Shown: positions 1 through 9,005, counted from the stretch's first letter. The stretch: DNA of 64,000 nucleotides from Streptomyces sp. NBC_01197 (GCF_036010505.1 NZ_CP108569.1:744001-808000); one strand, 5' to 3'. The notes: generated by a model not told the origin, from the letters alone. Numbers and translations: made by a program.

Positions 1-1263
1 GTCGAGCGGGTCTCGCAGATGCTGAAGGAGATCGAAAGCAAGGGCATGGACGCAGTGCGCTCCTACGCCCAGGAGCTGGACGGCTGGTCCGGTGCCCTGG
101 AGATCGAGGCCGCCGAACTGAAGAAGTCGGGAGACGCCCTGCCCCCGGACGTCCGCATCGCTCTGGAGATGGGCTACGAGCGCACCCACCGGTTCGCCGC
201 CGCGCAGCGCGAGCACCTGACGGACTTCGAGACCGAGGTCGCACCCGGTGTCGCCGGCGGCCAGCGCTACGTCCCCGTCTCCCGCGTCGGCGCGTACCTG
301 CCGGCCGGTCGCTTTCCGCTGCTCGCCAGCGCCTTCATGACGGTGAACGTGGCGAAGACCGCCGGGGTGCCCACCGTGCTGGCGTGCACTCCCCCGTCCG
401 GGGAGCACGGCGCGCACCCTGCCGTGCTGTACGGCGCCTATCTGTCGCGCGCCGATCGGGTGTTCGCGCTCGGTGGCGTCCAGGCGCTCGGAGCGATGGC
501 CTTCGGTCTGCTCGGCGAGGCCCCGGTCGACATGCTGGTAGGTGCAGGCAACGCGTTCGTCACCGAGGCGAAGCGGCAGTTGTTCGGCCGGGTCGGCATC
601 GACCTGCTGGCCGGCCCGTCCGAGGTCGCCGTCATCGCCGACGCCAGCGCCGACCCGGTGTGGGTCGCGGCGGACCTACTGGGCCAGGCCGAGCACGGCC
701 CCAACTCCCCCGCAGCCCTGATCACCACGTCCGAGAAGCAGGGACGCGCCGTGATCGCGGAGATCGAGCGCCAACTCGAGTCCCTGACCACCCGGGACAT
801 CGCCGGCCCGGCGTGGCGCGACTTCGGGTCCGTCATCCTGGTGGATGACCGGGCCGGCGCCGTCGCCGTCGCCGACGTGATCGCTCCCGAGCACCTGGAG
901 ATCCAGACCGAGGACGACGACCACTACCTGGAAAACCTCTCCAACTACGGATCGCTGTTCATCGGGTCGTGGTCGACGGTCGCCTATTCCGACAAGGGCA
1001 TCGCCGGCACCAACCACGTGCTGCCCACAGGCAAGACCGCCCGATACAACGCGGGGCTCTCCGTCTCCCGGTTCCTGAAGCCGCTCACGTACCAGCGCGC
1101 GTCAAAGGAGGGGACCGCGTCCCTGGCACCCGCCGTCGAGCGCATCTCGGCGTTCGAGGGGCTGGCGGCCCACGGTGCCACGGCGACACTCCGCATCGAC
1201 AGGGTCGGGCGGACGTCCAGCGCGTTCGACGCGGTTCCGGCCGCATTCCGCGACCAGCTCTGA
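1..1263 (+). CDS. Histidinol-dehydrogenase-family oxidoreductase, 5'-truncated by window edge
   Basis: The reading frame is open from base 1, so the N-terminus lies outside the window; about 420 residues are visible. The family oxidises an alcohol to a carboxylate with NAD and a zinc ion. The family residues are visible: the zinc-ligand Q and H in GQAEHGPNSPAALIT, the catalytic E-H pair in APEHLEIQ, the D and GTNHVLPT of the DKGIAGTNHVLPT block, and a late H in FEGLAAHG. No other his genes are nearby and a second paralogue lies at 4483. A catabolic role, as in sulfopropanediol-dehydrogenase (HpsN)-like members, is therefore more likely than histidine synthesis. It converges on the LacI gene at 1336. 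Family call is firm; substrate unknown. Confidence 0.88.
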   Translation, partial: VERVSQMLKEIESKGMDAVRSYAQELDGWSGALEIEAAELKKSGDALPPDVRIALEMGYERTHRFAAAQREHLTDFETEVAPGVAGGQRYVPVSRVGAYLPAGRFPLLASAFMTVNVAKTAGVPTVLACTPPSGEHGAHPAVLYGAYLSRADRVFALGGVQALGAMAFGLLGEAPVDMLVGAGNAFVTEAKRQLFGRVGIDLLAGPSEVAVIADASADPVWVAADLLGQAEHGPNSPAALITTSEKQGRAVIAEIERQLESLTTRDIAGPAWRDFGSVILVDDRAGAVAVADVIAPEHLEIQTEDDDHYLENLSNYGSLFIGSWSTVAYSDKGIAGTNHVLPTGKTARYNAGLSVSRFLKPLTYQRASKEGTASLAPAVERISAFEGLAAHGATATLRIDRVGRTSSAFDAVPAAFRDQL

Positions 1264-1299
1264 CAGGGGGCCCATCTCACCCTCGCCGGAACATGGAGC

Positions 1300-1322
1300 G
1301 GGCGCCGGAGCCAACGGCGCCC
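1300..1322. terminator. Hairpin between convergent genes
   Basis: Arms GGGCGCC (1300-1306) and GGCGCCC (1316-1322) form a perfect 7-bp stem with a 9-nt loop. It lies between the convergent dehydrogenase and LacI genes and may end transcription in both directions. There is no T-tract, as is usual in Streptomyces. Confidence 0.5.
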
Positions 1323-1335
1323 GGGCCGCGACGGA

Positions 1336-2334
1336 TCAGCCGGCGTGGGCGTGGGTGGCGCGGGGGATGAACTCGGTCCCGATGACCACGCGTTCCCCCG
1401 CCGGGTCGACGTCCTTGGCGATCCGCCGGACCAGGATGCGCGCTGCCTGACGAGACAGCTCCCGCAGATCGTGCCGGACGGTGGTGAGCCGGAACACCTC
1501 CCAGGCGGCCATCGGAAGGTCGTCGAAGCCGATGACGGTGAGGTCGTCGGGGACCTTGACGCCGGCCGCGAGCGCCGCGTTCAGGACTCCGATGGCGACG
1601 ACGTCGTTGCCGCAGAACACCGCCGTGGGTGGCCTGTCCGCCTCGAGCAGGGCGGGCAGCGCCCGGTAGCCGGTGTCGTACTCGAACGCTCCGCGCACCA
1701 CCTGGTCCTCCCGCAGTCCGATGCCACTCTCGGCGAGAGCCAGCCGAAAGCCCATTTCGCGCTCGCGCCCCGTGGTGGTGTTGGCGGCGCCGAAGACGCC
1801 GGCGATATGCCGGTGCCCGAGGGCGACGAGCTCCCGTGCGACGAGCCGCCCGCCGCCCTCGTTGTCGACGACGGAGGCGAAGTCGCCGGCCCGGCCGGTG
1901 TCGCGGTTGAGGAAGACGTAAGGCATGCCGCGCCGCTCCAGCTGGGCGGGCAGACGGGAGTCGGTGGTTGCCGTCGCGAGGACAACGCCGTCCATCGACT
2001 GGTCCAGCAGCCTCTCCTCGGCGACTGCCTCGTCAGACCGCTCCATGATCAGCATCATGCGGTAGCCGAGGCTGCTCAGTTCGTCGTGGAGCGGGGCGAT
2101 GATGTGCGGGTAGAACGGGTTCGTCAGGTCGGTGACGATGACTCCGACCCGCCGCGTGGCACTCGTCGAGAGGGTGCGTCCGGCCTCGCTCGGCACGTAG
2201 TTCAGCACCTGGGCGGCGCGCTTGACCTTCTCGCGAGTGACCTGGGAGACGCGGGGGTCGTCGCGCAACGCGCGGGAGACCGTGGGCTGCGAGACCCCGG
2301 CCAGTCTGGCCACGTCGTGACTGGTGATCCCCAT
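1336..2334 (-). CDS. LacI-family transcriptional regulator of the flanking catabolic cluster
   Basis: 332 residues. The N-terminal helix-turn-helix reads DVARLAGVSQPTVSRALRDD and is followed by a periplasmic-binding-protein-like sensor domain (VGVIVTDLTNPFYPHII, then NDVVAIGVL and IGFDDLPMA). I chose ATG 2334 because the HTH begins right there and a GAAGAGAG ribosome-binding site precedes it; the open frame continues upstream to 2403 without HTH-like sequence. It is divergent from the cupin-led operon. An ATACGTAT palindrome lies 55 bp upstream of its own start, suggesting autoregulation, and the same palindrome precedes the operon, the transporter and the SnoaL-like gene. Ligand unknown, presumably the substrate of the cluster. 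Confidence 0.93.
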   Translation of the reverse strand: MGITSHDVARLAGVSQPTVSRALRDDPRVSQVTREKVKRAAQVLNYVPSEAGRTLSTSATRRVGVIVTDLTNPFYPHIIAPLHDELSSLGYRMMLIMERSDEAVAEERLLDQSMDGVVLATATTDSRLPAQLERRGMPYVFLNRDTGRAGDFASVVDNEGGGRLVARELVALGHRHIAGVFGAANTTTGREREMGFRLALAESGIGLREDQVVRGAFEYDTGYRALPALLEADRPPTAVFCGNDVVAIGVLNAALAAGVKVPDDLTVIGFDDLPMAAWEVFRLTTVRHDLRELSRQAARILVRRIAKDVDPAGERVVIGTEFIPRATHAHAG

Positions 2335-2387
2335 CAGCGCTCTCTTCTCGTCGCCGTCGGCACCCCCCGATGGCGCACCCCTGATCA

Positions 2388-2399
2388 GTATACGTATGC
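2388..2399. promoter_or_regulatory. Candidate LacI operator, regulator-proximal
   Basis: The palindrome ATACGTAT occupies 2390-2397, 55 bp upstream of the LacI start. The same core occurs at 2523 and 7517, and a one-base variant at 8974. Confidence 0.6.
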
Positions 2400-2486
2400 C
2401 CACAATCGGCAGCCCGCGGAACGCTGAATTTCGCCTTCTTCATCATGTTATATCGGGCTCACTCACAACGACATTGTCCATACCCC

Positions 2487-2530
2487 TTGACAGCCCCCCA
2501 TCCGAAGCCTGTCATGGAATACATACGTAT
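2487..2530 (+). promoter_or_regulatory. Promoter and operator of the cupin-led operon
   Basis: -35 TTGACA (2487-2492), 17-bp spacer, -10-like TGTCAT (2510-2515), then the operator ATACGTAT (2523-2530) about 8 bp past the -10. A LacI protein bound there would block initiation. The -35 is perfect; the -10 is weak. Confidence 0.6.
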
Positions 2531-2549
2531 TCACAAGCAAGGAGCAGCC

Positions 2550-3689
2550 ATGTCAGATGTCGTCGTATCCCCCAGCGAGCTCGCCCGCCGCACGGTGCGC
2601 CGCAGCGACTTCGTCTCCTGCAACCAGGCCTTCATCGACTGCCGTACGCCCGGTTCGGATCGCAAGGAGAACTACGCGATGATCGGGCCGGGCGTCTCGC
2701 AGGCCGCCGGTCAGCACGTCAACCTCCGGCTGCCGCACGGCTACAACATCGGTGCCGCCGCGATGCCGCACGGGATCACCAACAACCTCCACCTGCACTA
2801 CACGGCCGAGGTGTTCGTCTGCACCGAGGGCGAGTATCTGCTGCGCTGGGGCGCCGACGGCACCGAGGGCGAACTCACGCTCAAGGCCGGTGACATCGCC
2901 TCCATCCCGACCTGGATCTTCCGCGGATTCACCAACACCGGCCCGGACGACGGCTGGCTGTTCACCGTACTGGGCATGGACGACACCGGCGGCATCATCT
3001 GGGGTCCCTCGGTCCTGCGGGAGGCGAAGGACCACGGCCTGTACCTCACCGCCGACAACGAGCTCGTGGACACCGTCGCCGGCGACACCGTCCCGCCGGA
3101 GTCCGAGCTCGTCAGCCCGCTGGCCCAGGAGCAACTCGACCGGCTGCACCACTACACCCCCGAGGAGATGAAACGCCGGATCGCAGCCGCGGGCGAGCTG
3201 GTGTTCTCCGAGCACCCCTTCCTCGACAGCACGCTGCCCGGCGGCGGTGCTCGCCTGAGCTGCGTCATCGGCTACGGCATGACCGAGGACCCGCATCAGG
3301 AGCCCCGCGTGTTCAATCCGCACGGGCACAATCTCGCCTGGCTCCGCGCCGACCCCGGCCAGGGCGTCTCGGTGCACCGCCAGCACGAGACCCAGACCCT
3401 GATCGTCAAGGACGGTCTGTGGGAGGTCACCGTCAACCGCACCGACCCCGTCTCGGTCCGTCTCGGCCCCCGCGACATGCTCTCCGTCCCGAAGGACGCC
3501 TGGCGCGCCATGCGCAGCGTCGGAGAGGAGCAGGGCGACCTCCTCGTGGTCAACTCCGGTGACGGACGGGTCCGTCTGGAGTGGGACGAGGAGGTGCTCA
3601 AGAGCGCGGCGGACGCGGGCCTGGGCATCGACCACAACGGGTACGTCGCCCCGTACGCGTTGCTGCCCCGCTCCGCGCGCGCCTGGTGA
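2550..3689 (+). CDS. Bicupin-domain protein
   Basis: 379 residues, starting at the ATG preceded by AAGGAGC (2539-2545); upstream in-frame starts lie in the promoter. The first cupin (about residues 60-150) carries the metal-site pattern NLHLHYTAEVF (H-x-H-x4-E) and later GDIASIPTWIFRGF. A second cupin-like barrel (about 245-345) has VHRQHETQT and GPRDMLSVPKDAWRAM and looks less complete as a metal site. Cupins of this architecture include dioxygenases, isomerases and sugar-modifying enzymes, and I cannot choose among them. It is first in a tightly overlapping operon; the next gene starts inside its stop codon. Confidence 0.85.
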   Translation: MSDVVVSPSELARRTVRRSDFVSCNQAFIDCRTPGSDRKENYAMIGPGVSQAAGQHVNLRLPHGYNIGAAAMPHGITNNLHLHYTAEVFVCTEGEYLLRWGADGTEGELTLKAGDIASIPTWIFRGFTNTGPDDGWLFTVLGMDDTGGIIWGPSVLREAKDHGLYLTADNELVDTVAGDTVPPESELVSPLAQEQLDRLHHYTPEEMKRRIAAAGELVFSEHPFLDSTLPGGGARLSCVIGYGMTEDPHQEPRVFNPHGHNLAWLRADPGQGVSVHRQHETQTLIVKDGLWEVTVNRTDPVSVRLGPRDMLSVPKDAWRAMRSVGEEQGDLLVVNSGDGRVRLEWDEEVLKSAADAGLGIDHNGYVAPYALLPRSARAW

Positions 3690-4432
3690 CCGGCGTGCCG
3701 GACGAGAACACGGCCGGTCCGCTGCCGCTCGTCGTGCTGCCCGGGATGCTCTGCGACGCGAGCCTGTGGCGCGACGTCGACTTTCCCGCAGGTCACGACG
3801 TCCACCACATCGCGCTGCGACGGGCGGGCATCGAGGCGCTCGCCGAGGACGTGCTCGCAGCGGTTGTGGGCCCGTTCGTGCTCGTCGGGCTCAGCCTGGG
3901 GGCCATCGTCGGCTTCGAGGTGCTGCGCCGGGCACCCGCGCGCGTCGCAGCCCTGTGCGTGATGGCTGCCAACGCGGGCGCGCCTCGCCCCGAGCAGTAC
4001 GCGGCCTGGCGGGCGATGGACGCGCTGATCGCGGCCGATCGGTTCACAGACGTCGTCGAGGAGACGCTGCCGGACATGTTCCCCGGCGGGAGTCCGACTC
4101 CCGAGGCCGCACGGCGCTACCGCGCCATGGCCCACGCCGTGGGAGCCACCGCCGCCCGCGCCCAGCTCGCCGCGCAGGCGACCCGCACGGACGCGACCGG
4201 CGTACTTCGAAAGGCCCGCTGCCCCACCGCCGTCCTGGCCGGGGCGCAGGACATGCTGTGTCCGCCCGCCTTCCACCGAGCGATCGCGGACTCGGTCCCC
4301 GGAGCGGTCCTGACGCTGCTGCCCGACGCGGGACACCTGCTGCCGTGGCAACAACCCGACGCGGTGACGGCCGCGCTGCGCGAACTGGTCGTATCCGCCG
4401 CCCGTACGACACCTGACAGCCCCGCAACCTGA
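3686..4432 (+). CDS. Alpha/beta-hydrolase
   Basis: 248 residues from GTG 3686, which overlaps the cupin stop as GTGA, implying translational coupling. The nucleophile elbow GLSLG is preceded by FVLV, the acidic residue lies in GAQDMLCPP and the catalytic histidine in DAGHLLPW, so the triad is complete. There is no signal peptide, so it should act in the cytoplasm on an ester, lactone or similar bond of the cluster's substrate or an intermediate. A second in-frame GTG at 3695 is an alternative start. Confidence 0.87.
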   Translation: MTGVPDENTAGPLPLVVLPGMLCDASLWRDVDFPAGHDVHHIALRRAGIEALAEDVLAAVVGPFVLVGLSLGAIVGFEVLRRAPARVAALCVMAANAGAPRPEQYAAWRAMDALIAADRFTDVVEETLPDMFPGGSPTPEAARRYRAMAHAVGATAARAQLAAQATRTDATGVLRKARCPTAVLAGAQDMLCPPAFHRAIADSVPGAVLTLLPDAGHLLPWQQPDAVTAALRELVVSAARTTPDSPAT

Positions 4433-4482
4433 ATCTTTCCGAACCCCCTTCGCCCGTATATCCGTAGTGAAAGAGAGCCGTC

Positions 4483-5793
4483 ATGCCTCGACACCTCAAG
4501 TCCCCCGTGCCCGCCGGGCAAGTGAGCGCGGCCCGAGCGGATGTCGCGGAGCGCGTCCACGTCATCCTCGACGACATCCGCCGGCGCGGCGACGACGCCG
4601 TCCGCCAGTACTCCGAGAAGTTCGACAACTGGAGCCCCGAGTCGTTCCGCCTCGATCCCGACGAGATCAAGCGGATCATCTCCCAGGTGCCCGACACCGT
4701 CCTGGACGACATCCGCTTCGTGCAGCAGCAGGTCCGCACGTTCGCCCAGGCGCAGCGTGACGCACTGAGTGACGTCGAGATCGAGACGCTGCCCGGTGTC
4801 CACCTGGGCCACCGGCACATCCCGGTGTCCGGTGCCGGCGCCTATGTGCCCGGCGGCCGCTACCCGCTGACCGCGTCGGCCCATATGACGATCGTGACCG
4901 CCAAGGTCGCGGGCGTTCCCCGCATTGCCGCCTGCACCCCGCCCATCCGGGGCGAGATCCCCGCCGCGACGGTCGCGGCGATGCACCTCGCGGGCGCCGA
5001 CGAGATCTACCTGCTGGGCGGTGTTCAGGCCGTCGCGGCGCTGGCCCTGGGAACCGAGACCGTCGGGCGGGTTCCGATGCTCGCGGGCCCGGGCAACGCT
5101 TACGTGGCGGAGGCCAAGCGGCAACTGTTCGGCGAGGTCGGCATCGACCTGTTCGCCGGACCGACCGAGATCCTGGTGATCGCCGACGAACATGCGGACC
5201 CGTTCGTGGTGGCCGTCGACCTGCTGTCGCAGGCGGAGCACGGACCGGACTCCCCCGCCGTGCTGGTCACCACCTCCGAGGAACTCGGCCGCGAGGTCGA
5301 GCGGCACATCGAGCGCCTGCTGCCCTCCATGCCCACCCGGGACTTCGCCGCACCGGCCTGGCGCGACCACGGAGAGATCGTGGTGGCCGGCACCCTCGAC
5401 GAGGCCTTCCGGATCGCCGACTCCTACGCCAGTGAGCACGTGGAAGTGCTGACCGAGAACCCGCGCCAGGCCCTGGAGAAGATGCGGGACTACGGTGCGC
5501 TCTTCCTCGGCGAAGGCACCTGCGTCTCCTACGGCGACAAGGTCATCGGCACCAATCACGTCCTGCCCACCCGTGGCGCCGCCCGTTACACCGGTGGCCT
5601 GTGGGTCGGCAAGTACCTCAAGACGGTGACGTACCAGGAGGTCACCGACATCGCGTCCTCCGCGCTGCTCGGCGAGGTGTGCGGCCGGGCCGCGCGCGTC
5701 GAGCTCTTCGAGGGCCACGCCCGCTCCGGTGACGTTCGCGCCGCCAAGTACGGCAAGGGCACCCTGCCATGGAACGAGGAGGGCGCCGTATGA
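4483..5793 (+). CDS. Histidinol-dehydrogenase-family oxidoreductase (second paralogue)
   Basis: 436 residues, full family length. The start is ATG 4483 after GAAAGAGAG. Conserved elements are LSQAEHGPDSPAVLVTT (zinc Q and H), ASEHVEVL (catalytic E-H), GDKVIGTNHVLPT (zinc D) and a C-terminal H in FEGHARSGD. Members of this family outside histidine synthesis, such as HpsN of sulfopropanediol metabolism, oxidise other alcohols by two NAD-dependent steps to a carboxylate. Its neighbours (SDR, aldolase, transporter) support catabolism. It overlaps the next gene as ATGA. Two diverged copies in one cluster suggest two substrates, two stereoisomers or a heteromer. Confidence 0.9.
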   Translation: MPRHLKSPVPAGQVSAARADVAERVHVILDDIRRRGDDAVRQYSEKFDNWSPESFRLDPDEIKRIISQVPDTVLDDIRFVQQQVRTFAQAQRDALSDVEIETLPGVHLGHRHIPVSGAGAYVPGGRYPLTASAHMTIVTAKVAGVPRIAACTPPIRGEIPAATVAAMHLAGADEIYLLGGVQAVAALALGTETVGRVPMLAGPGNAYVAEAKRQLFGEVGIDLFAGPTEILVIADEHADPFVVAVDLLSQAEHGPDSPAVLVTTSEELGREVERHIERLLPSMPTRDFAAPAWRDHGEIVVAGTLDEAFRIADSYASEHVEVLTENPRQALEKMRDYGALFLGEGTCVSYGDKVIGTNHVLPTRGAARYTGGLWVGKYLKTVTYQEVTDIASSALLGEVCGRAARVELFEGHARSGDVRAAKYGKGTLPWNEEGAV

Positions 5794-6563
5794 GCAGCCG
5801 CACCGCACCGCTGGCCGGCCGCACCGCGCTCGTCACCGGAGGAGGCAGCGGCCTCGGCCGGGCCATCGCCGGGTCACTGCTCGCCGACGGGGCCCGGGTG
5901 GTGATCACAGGCCGCGACGAGACCAGGCTCAAGGCCACCGCGACGCGGCTCGGTTCGCAGGTCTCGCACCGCGTCTGCGACGTCTCCCGCCCCGACGATG
6001 TCGAGGAGCTCGCCCGGAGTCTGGCCGGTGAGGAGATATCGATCCTGGTCAACAACGCCGGCGTGGCCGGCCCGGTGGCACCGCTGACCGAGATCACGCC
6101 ACACGAATGGGACGAGGTCTTCGACGTGAACGTGCGGGGAGTGTTCCTGATGTGCCGGGCTTTCCTGCCTGCCATGACCGGGCGGGGCGCGGGCGACATC
6201 GTCAATGTCGCCTCGGTCTCGGGCAAGCGCCCGCTACTGCGGCGCACCCCGTACTGCGCGTCGAAGATGGCGGTCATCGGCCTCACGACCACGCTGGCCG
6301 GCGAGGTCGGGCCGCTGGGCGTCACGGTCAACTCCCTGTCCCCCGGACCCGTTGCGGGGCCTCGCATGGAGCGCAACTTCCGCCTGGAGGCGGAGCGCAC
6401 AGGCGGCACCCACGCGCAGGCCGAGCAGGCGTTCGTCTCACGCTCAGCCCTGGGACGGATGGTCACCGAGGACGAGGTGGGCGAGGCCGTCACCACGATG
6501 CTGCGCATGAGCGGACTGTGCGGGGCCGACATCGACCTTTCCGCGGGGATGGTGGCCCGGTGA
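5790..6563 (+). CDS. Short-chain dehydrogenase/reductase
   Basis: 257 residues. ATG 5790 overlaps the preceding stop, with GAGGAGGG just upstream. Classical SDR features are TGGGSGLG at residues 16-23, NNAG at 88-91, a serine in NVASVSGK and the YCASK catalytic motif. It should reduce or oxidise a carbonyl/alcohol with NAD(P) in the cytoplasm. Its place between the HisD-like enzyme and the aldolase suggests that it prepares the keto compound cleaved by the aldolase. That order is inferred, not shown. Confidence 0.92.
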   Translation: MSSRTAPLAGRTALVTGGGSGLGRAIAGSLLADGARVVITGRDETRLKATATRLGSQVSHRVCDVSRPDDVEELARSLAGEEISILVNNAGVAGPVAPLTEITPHEWDEVFDVNVRGVFLMCRAFLPAMTGRGAGDIVNVASVSGKRPLLRRTPYCASKMAVIGLTTTLAGEVGPLGVTVNSLSPGPVAGPRMERNFRLEAERTGGTHAQAEQAFVSRSALGRMVTEDEVGEAVTTMLRMSGLCGADIDLSAGMVAR

Positions 6564-7333
6564 CCGCGCACAGCACATCGCGCCGCAGCATCAAACAGCG
6601 CCTGGCAGACGGCGAACAGCTGCGGGGAGCCCTGCTGCGGCTCCCCTCGGAGACACTGGTGGAGATGGCGGGAGTGGCGGGGCTCGACTATGTCGTCATC
6701 GACTGCGAGCACGGGCCGGCCGACACGGCGCTGCTCCAGCAGCACCTCACGGCCGCGGCGGCGCAGGGCGTCGACGTCCTGGTCCGGGTGGGGTCGGCCG
6801 AGTCGGCGCTCGCGCTGCGCTGCCTCGACCTGGGCGCGGCCGGGCTGATCTTCCCGCATGTGGACAGCCGGGAGGACGCCCGGCGGGCAGTGGCCGCCAG
6901 CCACTACCCACCGCTGGGAGAACGGGGCTTCGCCACCTACAGCAGAGCGGGGCGATTCGGCACGGTCACTGCGGCCGATCATGTGGCCGCGTCCCGCGAG
7001 ACGCTGGTCGTGACGATGATCGAGACCCGGCGCGCCTGCGACGACGCCGACGCGATCGCCGGCACCGACGGGGTGGACGCGGTACTGGTGGGCCCGGCCG
7101 ACCTCGCCGCGGACTGTGGCTTCCCGGAGCCCGGCATCGTCGACGGGCTGACCGCCCTGGCGCACAACGCGGCGCGGGCCCACGAGCGCTCGGTGATGAC
7201 GATCGTGCCGAGCCTCGACGCCGCCCGGGCCGCCGAGCGCCAGGGGGCTCAGCTGGTCCTCTACAACATGGCCCATGTGCTCATGGACACCCTGCGCTCC
7301 TTGGCCGTGTCCGGGACGCCGGGCGGGGCCTGA
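6560..7333 (+). CDS. HpcH/HpaI-family aldolase
   Basis: 257 residues from GTG 6560, overlapping the SDR stop as GTGA. The class II pyruvate-aldolase fold is shown by VVIDCEHGPAD near the N-terminus, TMIET (metal-binding Glu) and GPADLAADCG (metal-binding Asp). The family cleaves or forms 2-keto-3-deoxy or 4-hydroxy-2-oxo acids, releasing pyruvate or a related keto acid. It is the last gene of the first operon, followed by a hairpin. It is the best clue that this pathway ends in central metabolism; the acceptor aldehyde is unknown. Confidence 0.92.
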   Translation: MTAHSTSRRSIKQRLADGEQLRGALLRLPSETLVEMAGVAGLDYVVIDCEHGPADTALLQQHLTAAAAQGVDVLVRVGSAESALALRCLDLGAAGLIFPHVDSREDARRAVAASHYPPLGERGFATYSRAGRFGTVTAADHVAASRETLVVTMIETRRACDDADAIAGTDGVDAVLVGPADLAADCGFPEPGIVDGLTALAHNAARAHERSVMTIVPSLDAARAAERQGAQLVLYNMAHVLMDTLRSLAVSGTPGGA

Positions 7334-7354
7334 GACCCCTTCCGACCGGTTGGG

Positions 7355-7405
7355 GGGTGCCTCCTCCGTCGGCGGGGCCGCGGGGGGCGGAGGCGTCGGG
7401 CACCC
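7355..7405 (+). terminator. Hairpin after the aldolase gene
   Basis: Outer arms GGGTGCC (7355-7361) and GGCACCC (7399-7405) enclose inner arms CTCCG and CGGAG. It sits between the aldolase stop and the next promoter. The stem is interrupted and there is no U-tract. Confidence 0.4.
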
Positions 7406-7473
7406 TTGAGGGACGCGGTGCCGAGCTTTCAGCTGCCGCCTTCCAGGGCTGTCACTTCCTCCCGCGGAAACCC

Positions 7474-7524
7474 TTGACGCCCCTCATCCGGGGTCCTTAG
7501 TGTTCACGACCAGTTCATACGTAT
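7474..7524 (+). promoter_or_regulatory. Promoter and operator of the MHS transporter gene
   Basis: -35 TTGACG (7474-7479), 18-bp spacer, -10 TAGTGT (7498-7503), then ATACGTAT (7517-7524) just past the start region. It repeats the promoter-operator layout at 2487-2530. Confidence 0.62.
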
Positions 7525-7558
7525 GCATACCCCATTCCCCCGCTCGATCGGAGAAGGC

Positions 7559-8905
7559 ATGTCCGCCGCAGCCCCACCGAGCCCAGCCATCGGTCCAGCC
7601 CAGGTCGACCTGGACAAGCGGAACGCGATACGCCGGGCCATCGGCGCCGGAAGTATCGGTAATTTCGTCGAGCAGTTCGACTACGGCCTCTACGGCTACA
7701 TGGCGCCGATCATGGCCCCGGCGTTCTTCCCCGAGAGCGACAGGACCGTGGCGGTGCTGGGCACGTACGCGATCATCGCCGTCGCCTGCCTGTTCCGCCC
7801 GCTCGGTGGGACCCTCGTGGGCCGCTGGGGGGACCGGGTCGGCCGCAAGAAGGCGCTGCTGTGGACCATCGCGGTCATGGGTGTCACCACCGCCCTGATC
7901 GCGGTCCTGCCCACCTACCAGCAGATCGGCATCGGCGCGCCGGTCCTGCTTCTGCTGCTCCGCGTCGCCCAGGGCGTGGTCTCCGGTGGCGAGTACGTCG
8001 GAGCCGTCGCGTTCATCGTGGAGTGGGCGGAACCGAACCGGCGAGCCTACTACACGTCGTACGCCTCCAACAGTTGCTTCCTCGGCATTCTCGCGGGCGC
8101 CGGTACGGCGGCTCTGACCAGCTGGGTGTTCCAGGGTGCGGCCCTGGACTCGTACGGCTGGCGCATCCCGTTCCTGCTGGCGATCCCGCTCAGCCTGGTC
8201 GGGGTGTGGCTGCGGCGCCACGTCGAGGAGTCCCCGGAGTTCATTCGCGCGACCAACGAAGGGACGGACGTCGTCAAGGCACCGATCCGTGAGGCGTTGC
8301 GCTCGCAGTGGCGACCGATCCTGGTCTACTGCGGAATCTCGATCATGTGCGCGATCCTCTCCTACAGCTGGGTCACATTCTATCCGCAGTACCTGACGGG
8401 CACGCTCGGCCTGCCGCGCTGGATGGGCCTGACCTCGAACGCCATCTCGATCGCCGTCCTCATCCCGGCCCTGCCACTGGCCGGCATGCTGTCGGACCGC
8501 ATCGGGCGCAAGCCGATGCTGGTCACCGGCGCTCTCGCGTGCATCGTGCTGGTCCCGGTCGCCTTCCGGGTCGGCGAGTACGGCACCTTCGGGACGGCCG
8601 TGGCCAGCCAACTCATCTACATCATCCCAGAGTTCTTTCTCACCGGCATCATCACCGTCTGCGCGGCCGAACTCTTCGCCACCCGCACCCGGTTCAGCGC
8701 CAGCGCCATCGCGTACAACAGCTCGTTCTCCATCTTCATGGGCATCACGCCGTTCGTCGCGACGCTGCTGGTCAGTACCTTCGACACCATCTACGCCGTC
8801 TGGGGCTACCTCGCGGTGGCCGCTCTCCTGGCCCTGTTCGTCGTGAGCGTCTTCATGAAGGAGACGTACCGGAGCCAACTGGGTGCGGACAAGTTCACCC
8901 GCTAG
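7559..8905 (+). CDS. MFS transporter, metabolite:H+ symporter (MHS) type
   Basis: 448 residues with about 12 hydrophobic membrane segments. NFVEQFDYGLYGY near the N-terminus and GRWGDRVGRKKAL in the first cytoplasmic loop are typical of the MHS branch (ProP/KgtP-like); a repeat of the loop motif, SDRIGRKPM, follows in the second half. I chose ATG 7559 behind GGAGAAGG; an in-frame ATG at 7523 lies within the operator. It probably imports the organic acid or polyol metabolised by the neighbouring enzymes by proton symport. It has its own promoter with the shared operator. Confidence 0.9.
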   Translation: MSAAAPPSPAIGPAQVDLDKRNAIRRAIGAGSIGNFVEQFDYGLYGYMAPIMAPAFFPESDRTVAVLGTYAIIAVACLFRPLGGTLVGRWGDRVGRKKALLWTIAVMGVTTALIAVLPTYQQIGIGAPVLLLLLRVAQGVVSGGEYVGAVAFIVEWAEPNRRAYYTSYASNSCFLGILAGAGTAALTSWVFQGAALDSYGWRIPFLLAIPLSLVGVWLRRHVEESPEFIRATNEGTDVVKAPIREALRSQWRPILVYCGISIMCAILSYSWVTFYPQYLTGTLGLPRWMGLTSNAISIAVLIPALPLAGMLSDRIGRKPMLVTGALACIVLVPVAFRVGEYGTFGTAVASQLIYIIPEFFLTGIITVCAAELFATRTRFSASAIAYNSSFSIFMGITPFVATLLVSTFDTIYAVWGYLAVAALLALFVVSVFMKETYRSQLGADKFTR

Positions 8906-8970
8906 CACGGGGGCCCGCCTCCGCGAACCCGGCAAGGGGCCCTTCCGGGCTACCCTCCTGACCATCCATC

Positions 8971-8984
8971 TACATACGCATTCA
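8971..8984 (+). promoter_or_regulatory. Candidate LacI operator before the SnoaL-like gene
   Basis: ATACGCAT at 8974-8981 differs by one base from the other operators, and its flanks (ACATACG.ATTCAC) match the site at 2521-2534 exactly otherwise. It lies 25 bp upstream of the gene. No convincing -35/-10 is visible, so it may act with read-through from the transporter. Confidence 0.5.
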
Positions 8985-9005
8985 CATCCCTGGAAAGGAA
9001 GCACC

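Noticed and set aside
1..5793. Histidine biosynthesis locus
   Set aside because: Two HisD-family genes exist but no hisC, hisB, hisH or others; neighbours are catabolic.
4117..5808. Long antisense reading frames, e.g. opposite the HisD-like and SDR genes, and similar ones opposite the glycosidases (16498-19272, 18902-22069)
   Set aside because: They mirror high-GC third-position bias of the real genes, have no domain matches and odd Val/Gly/Arg composition.
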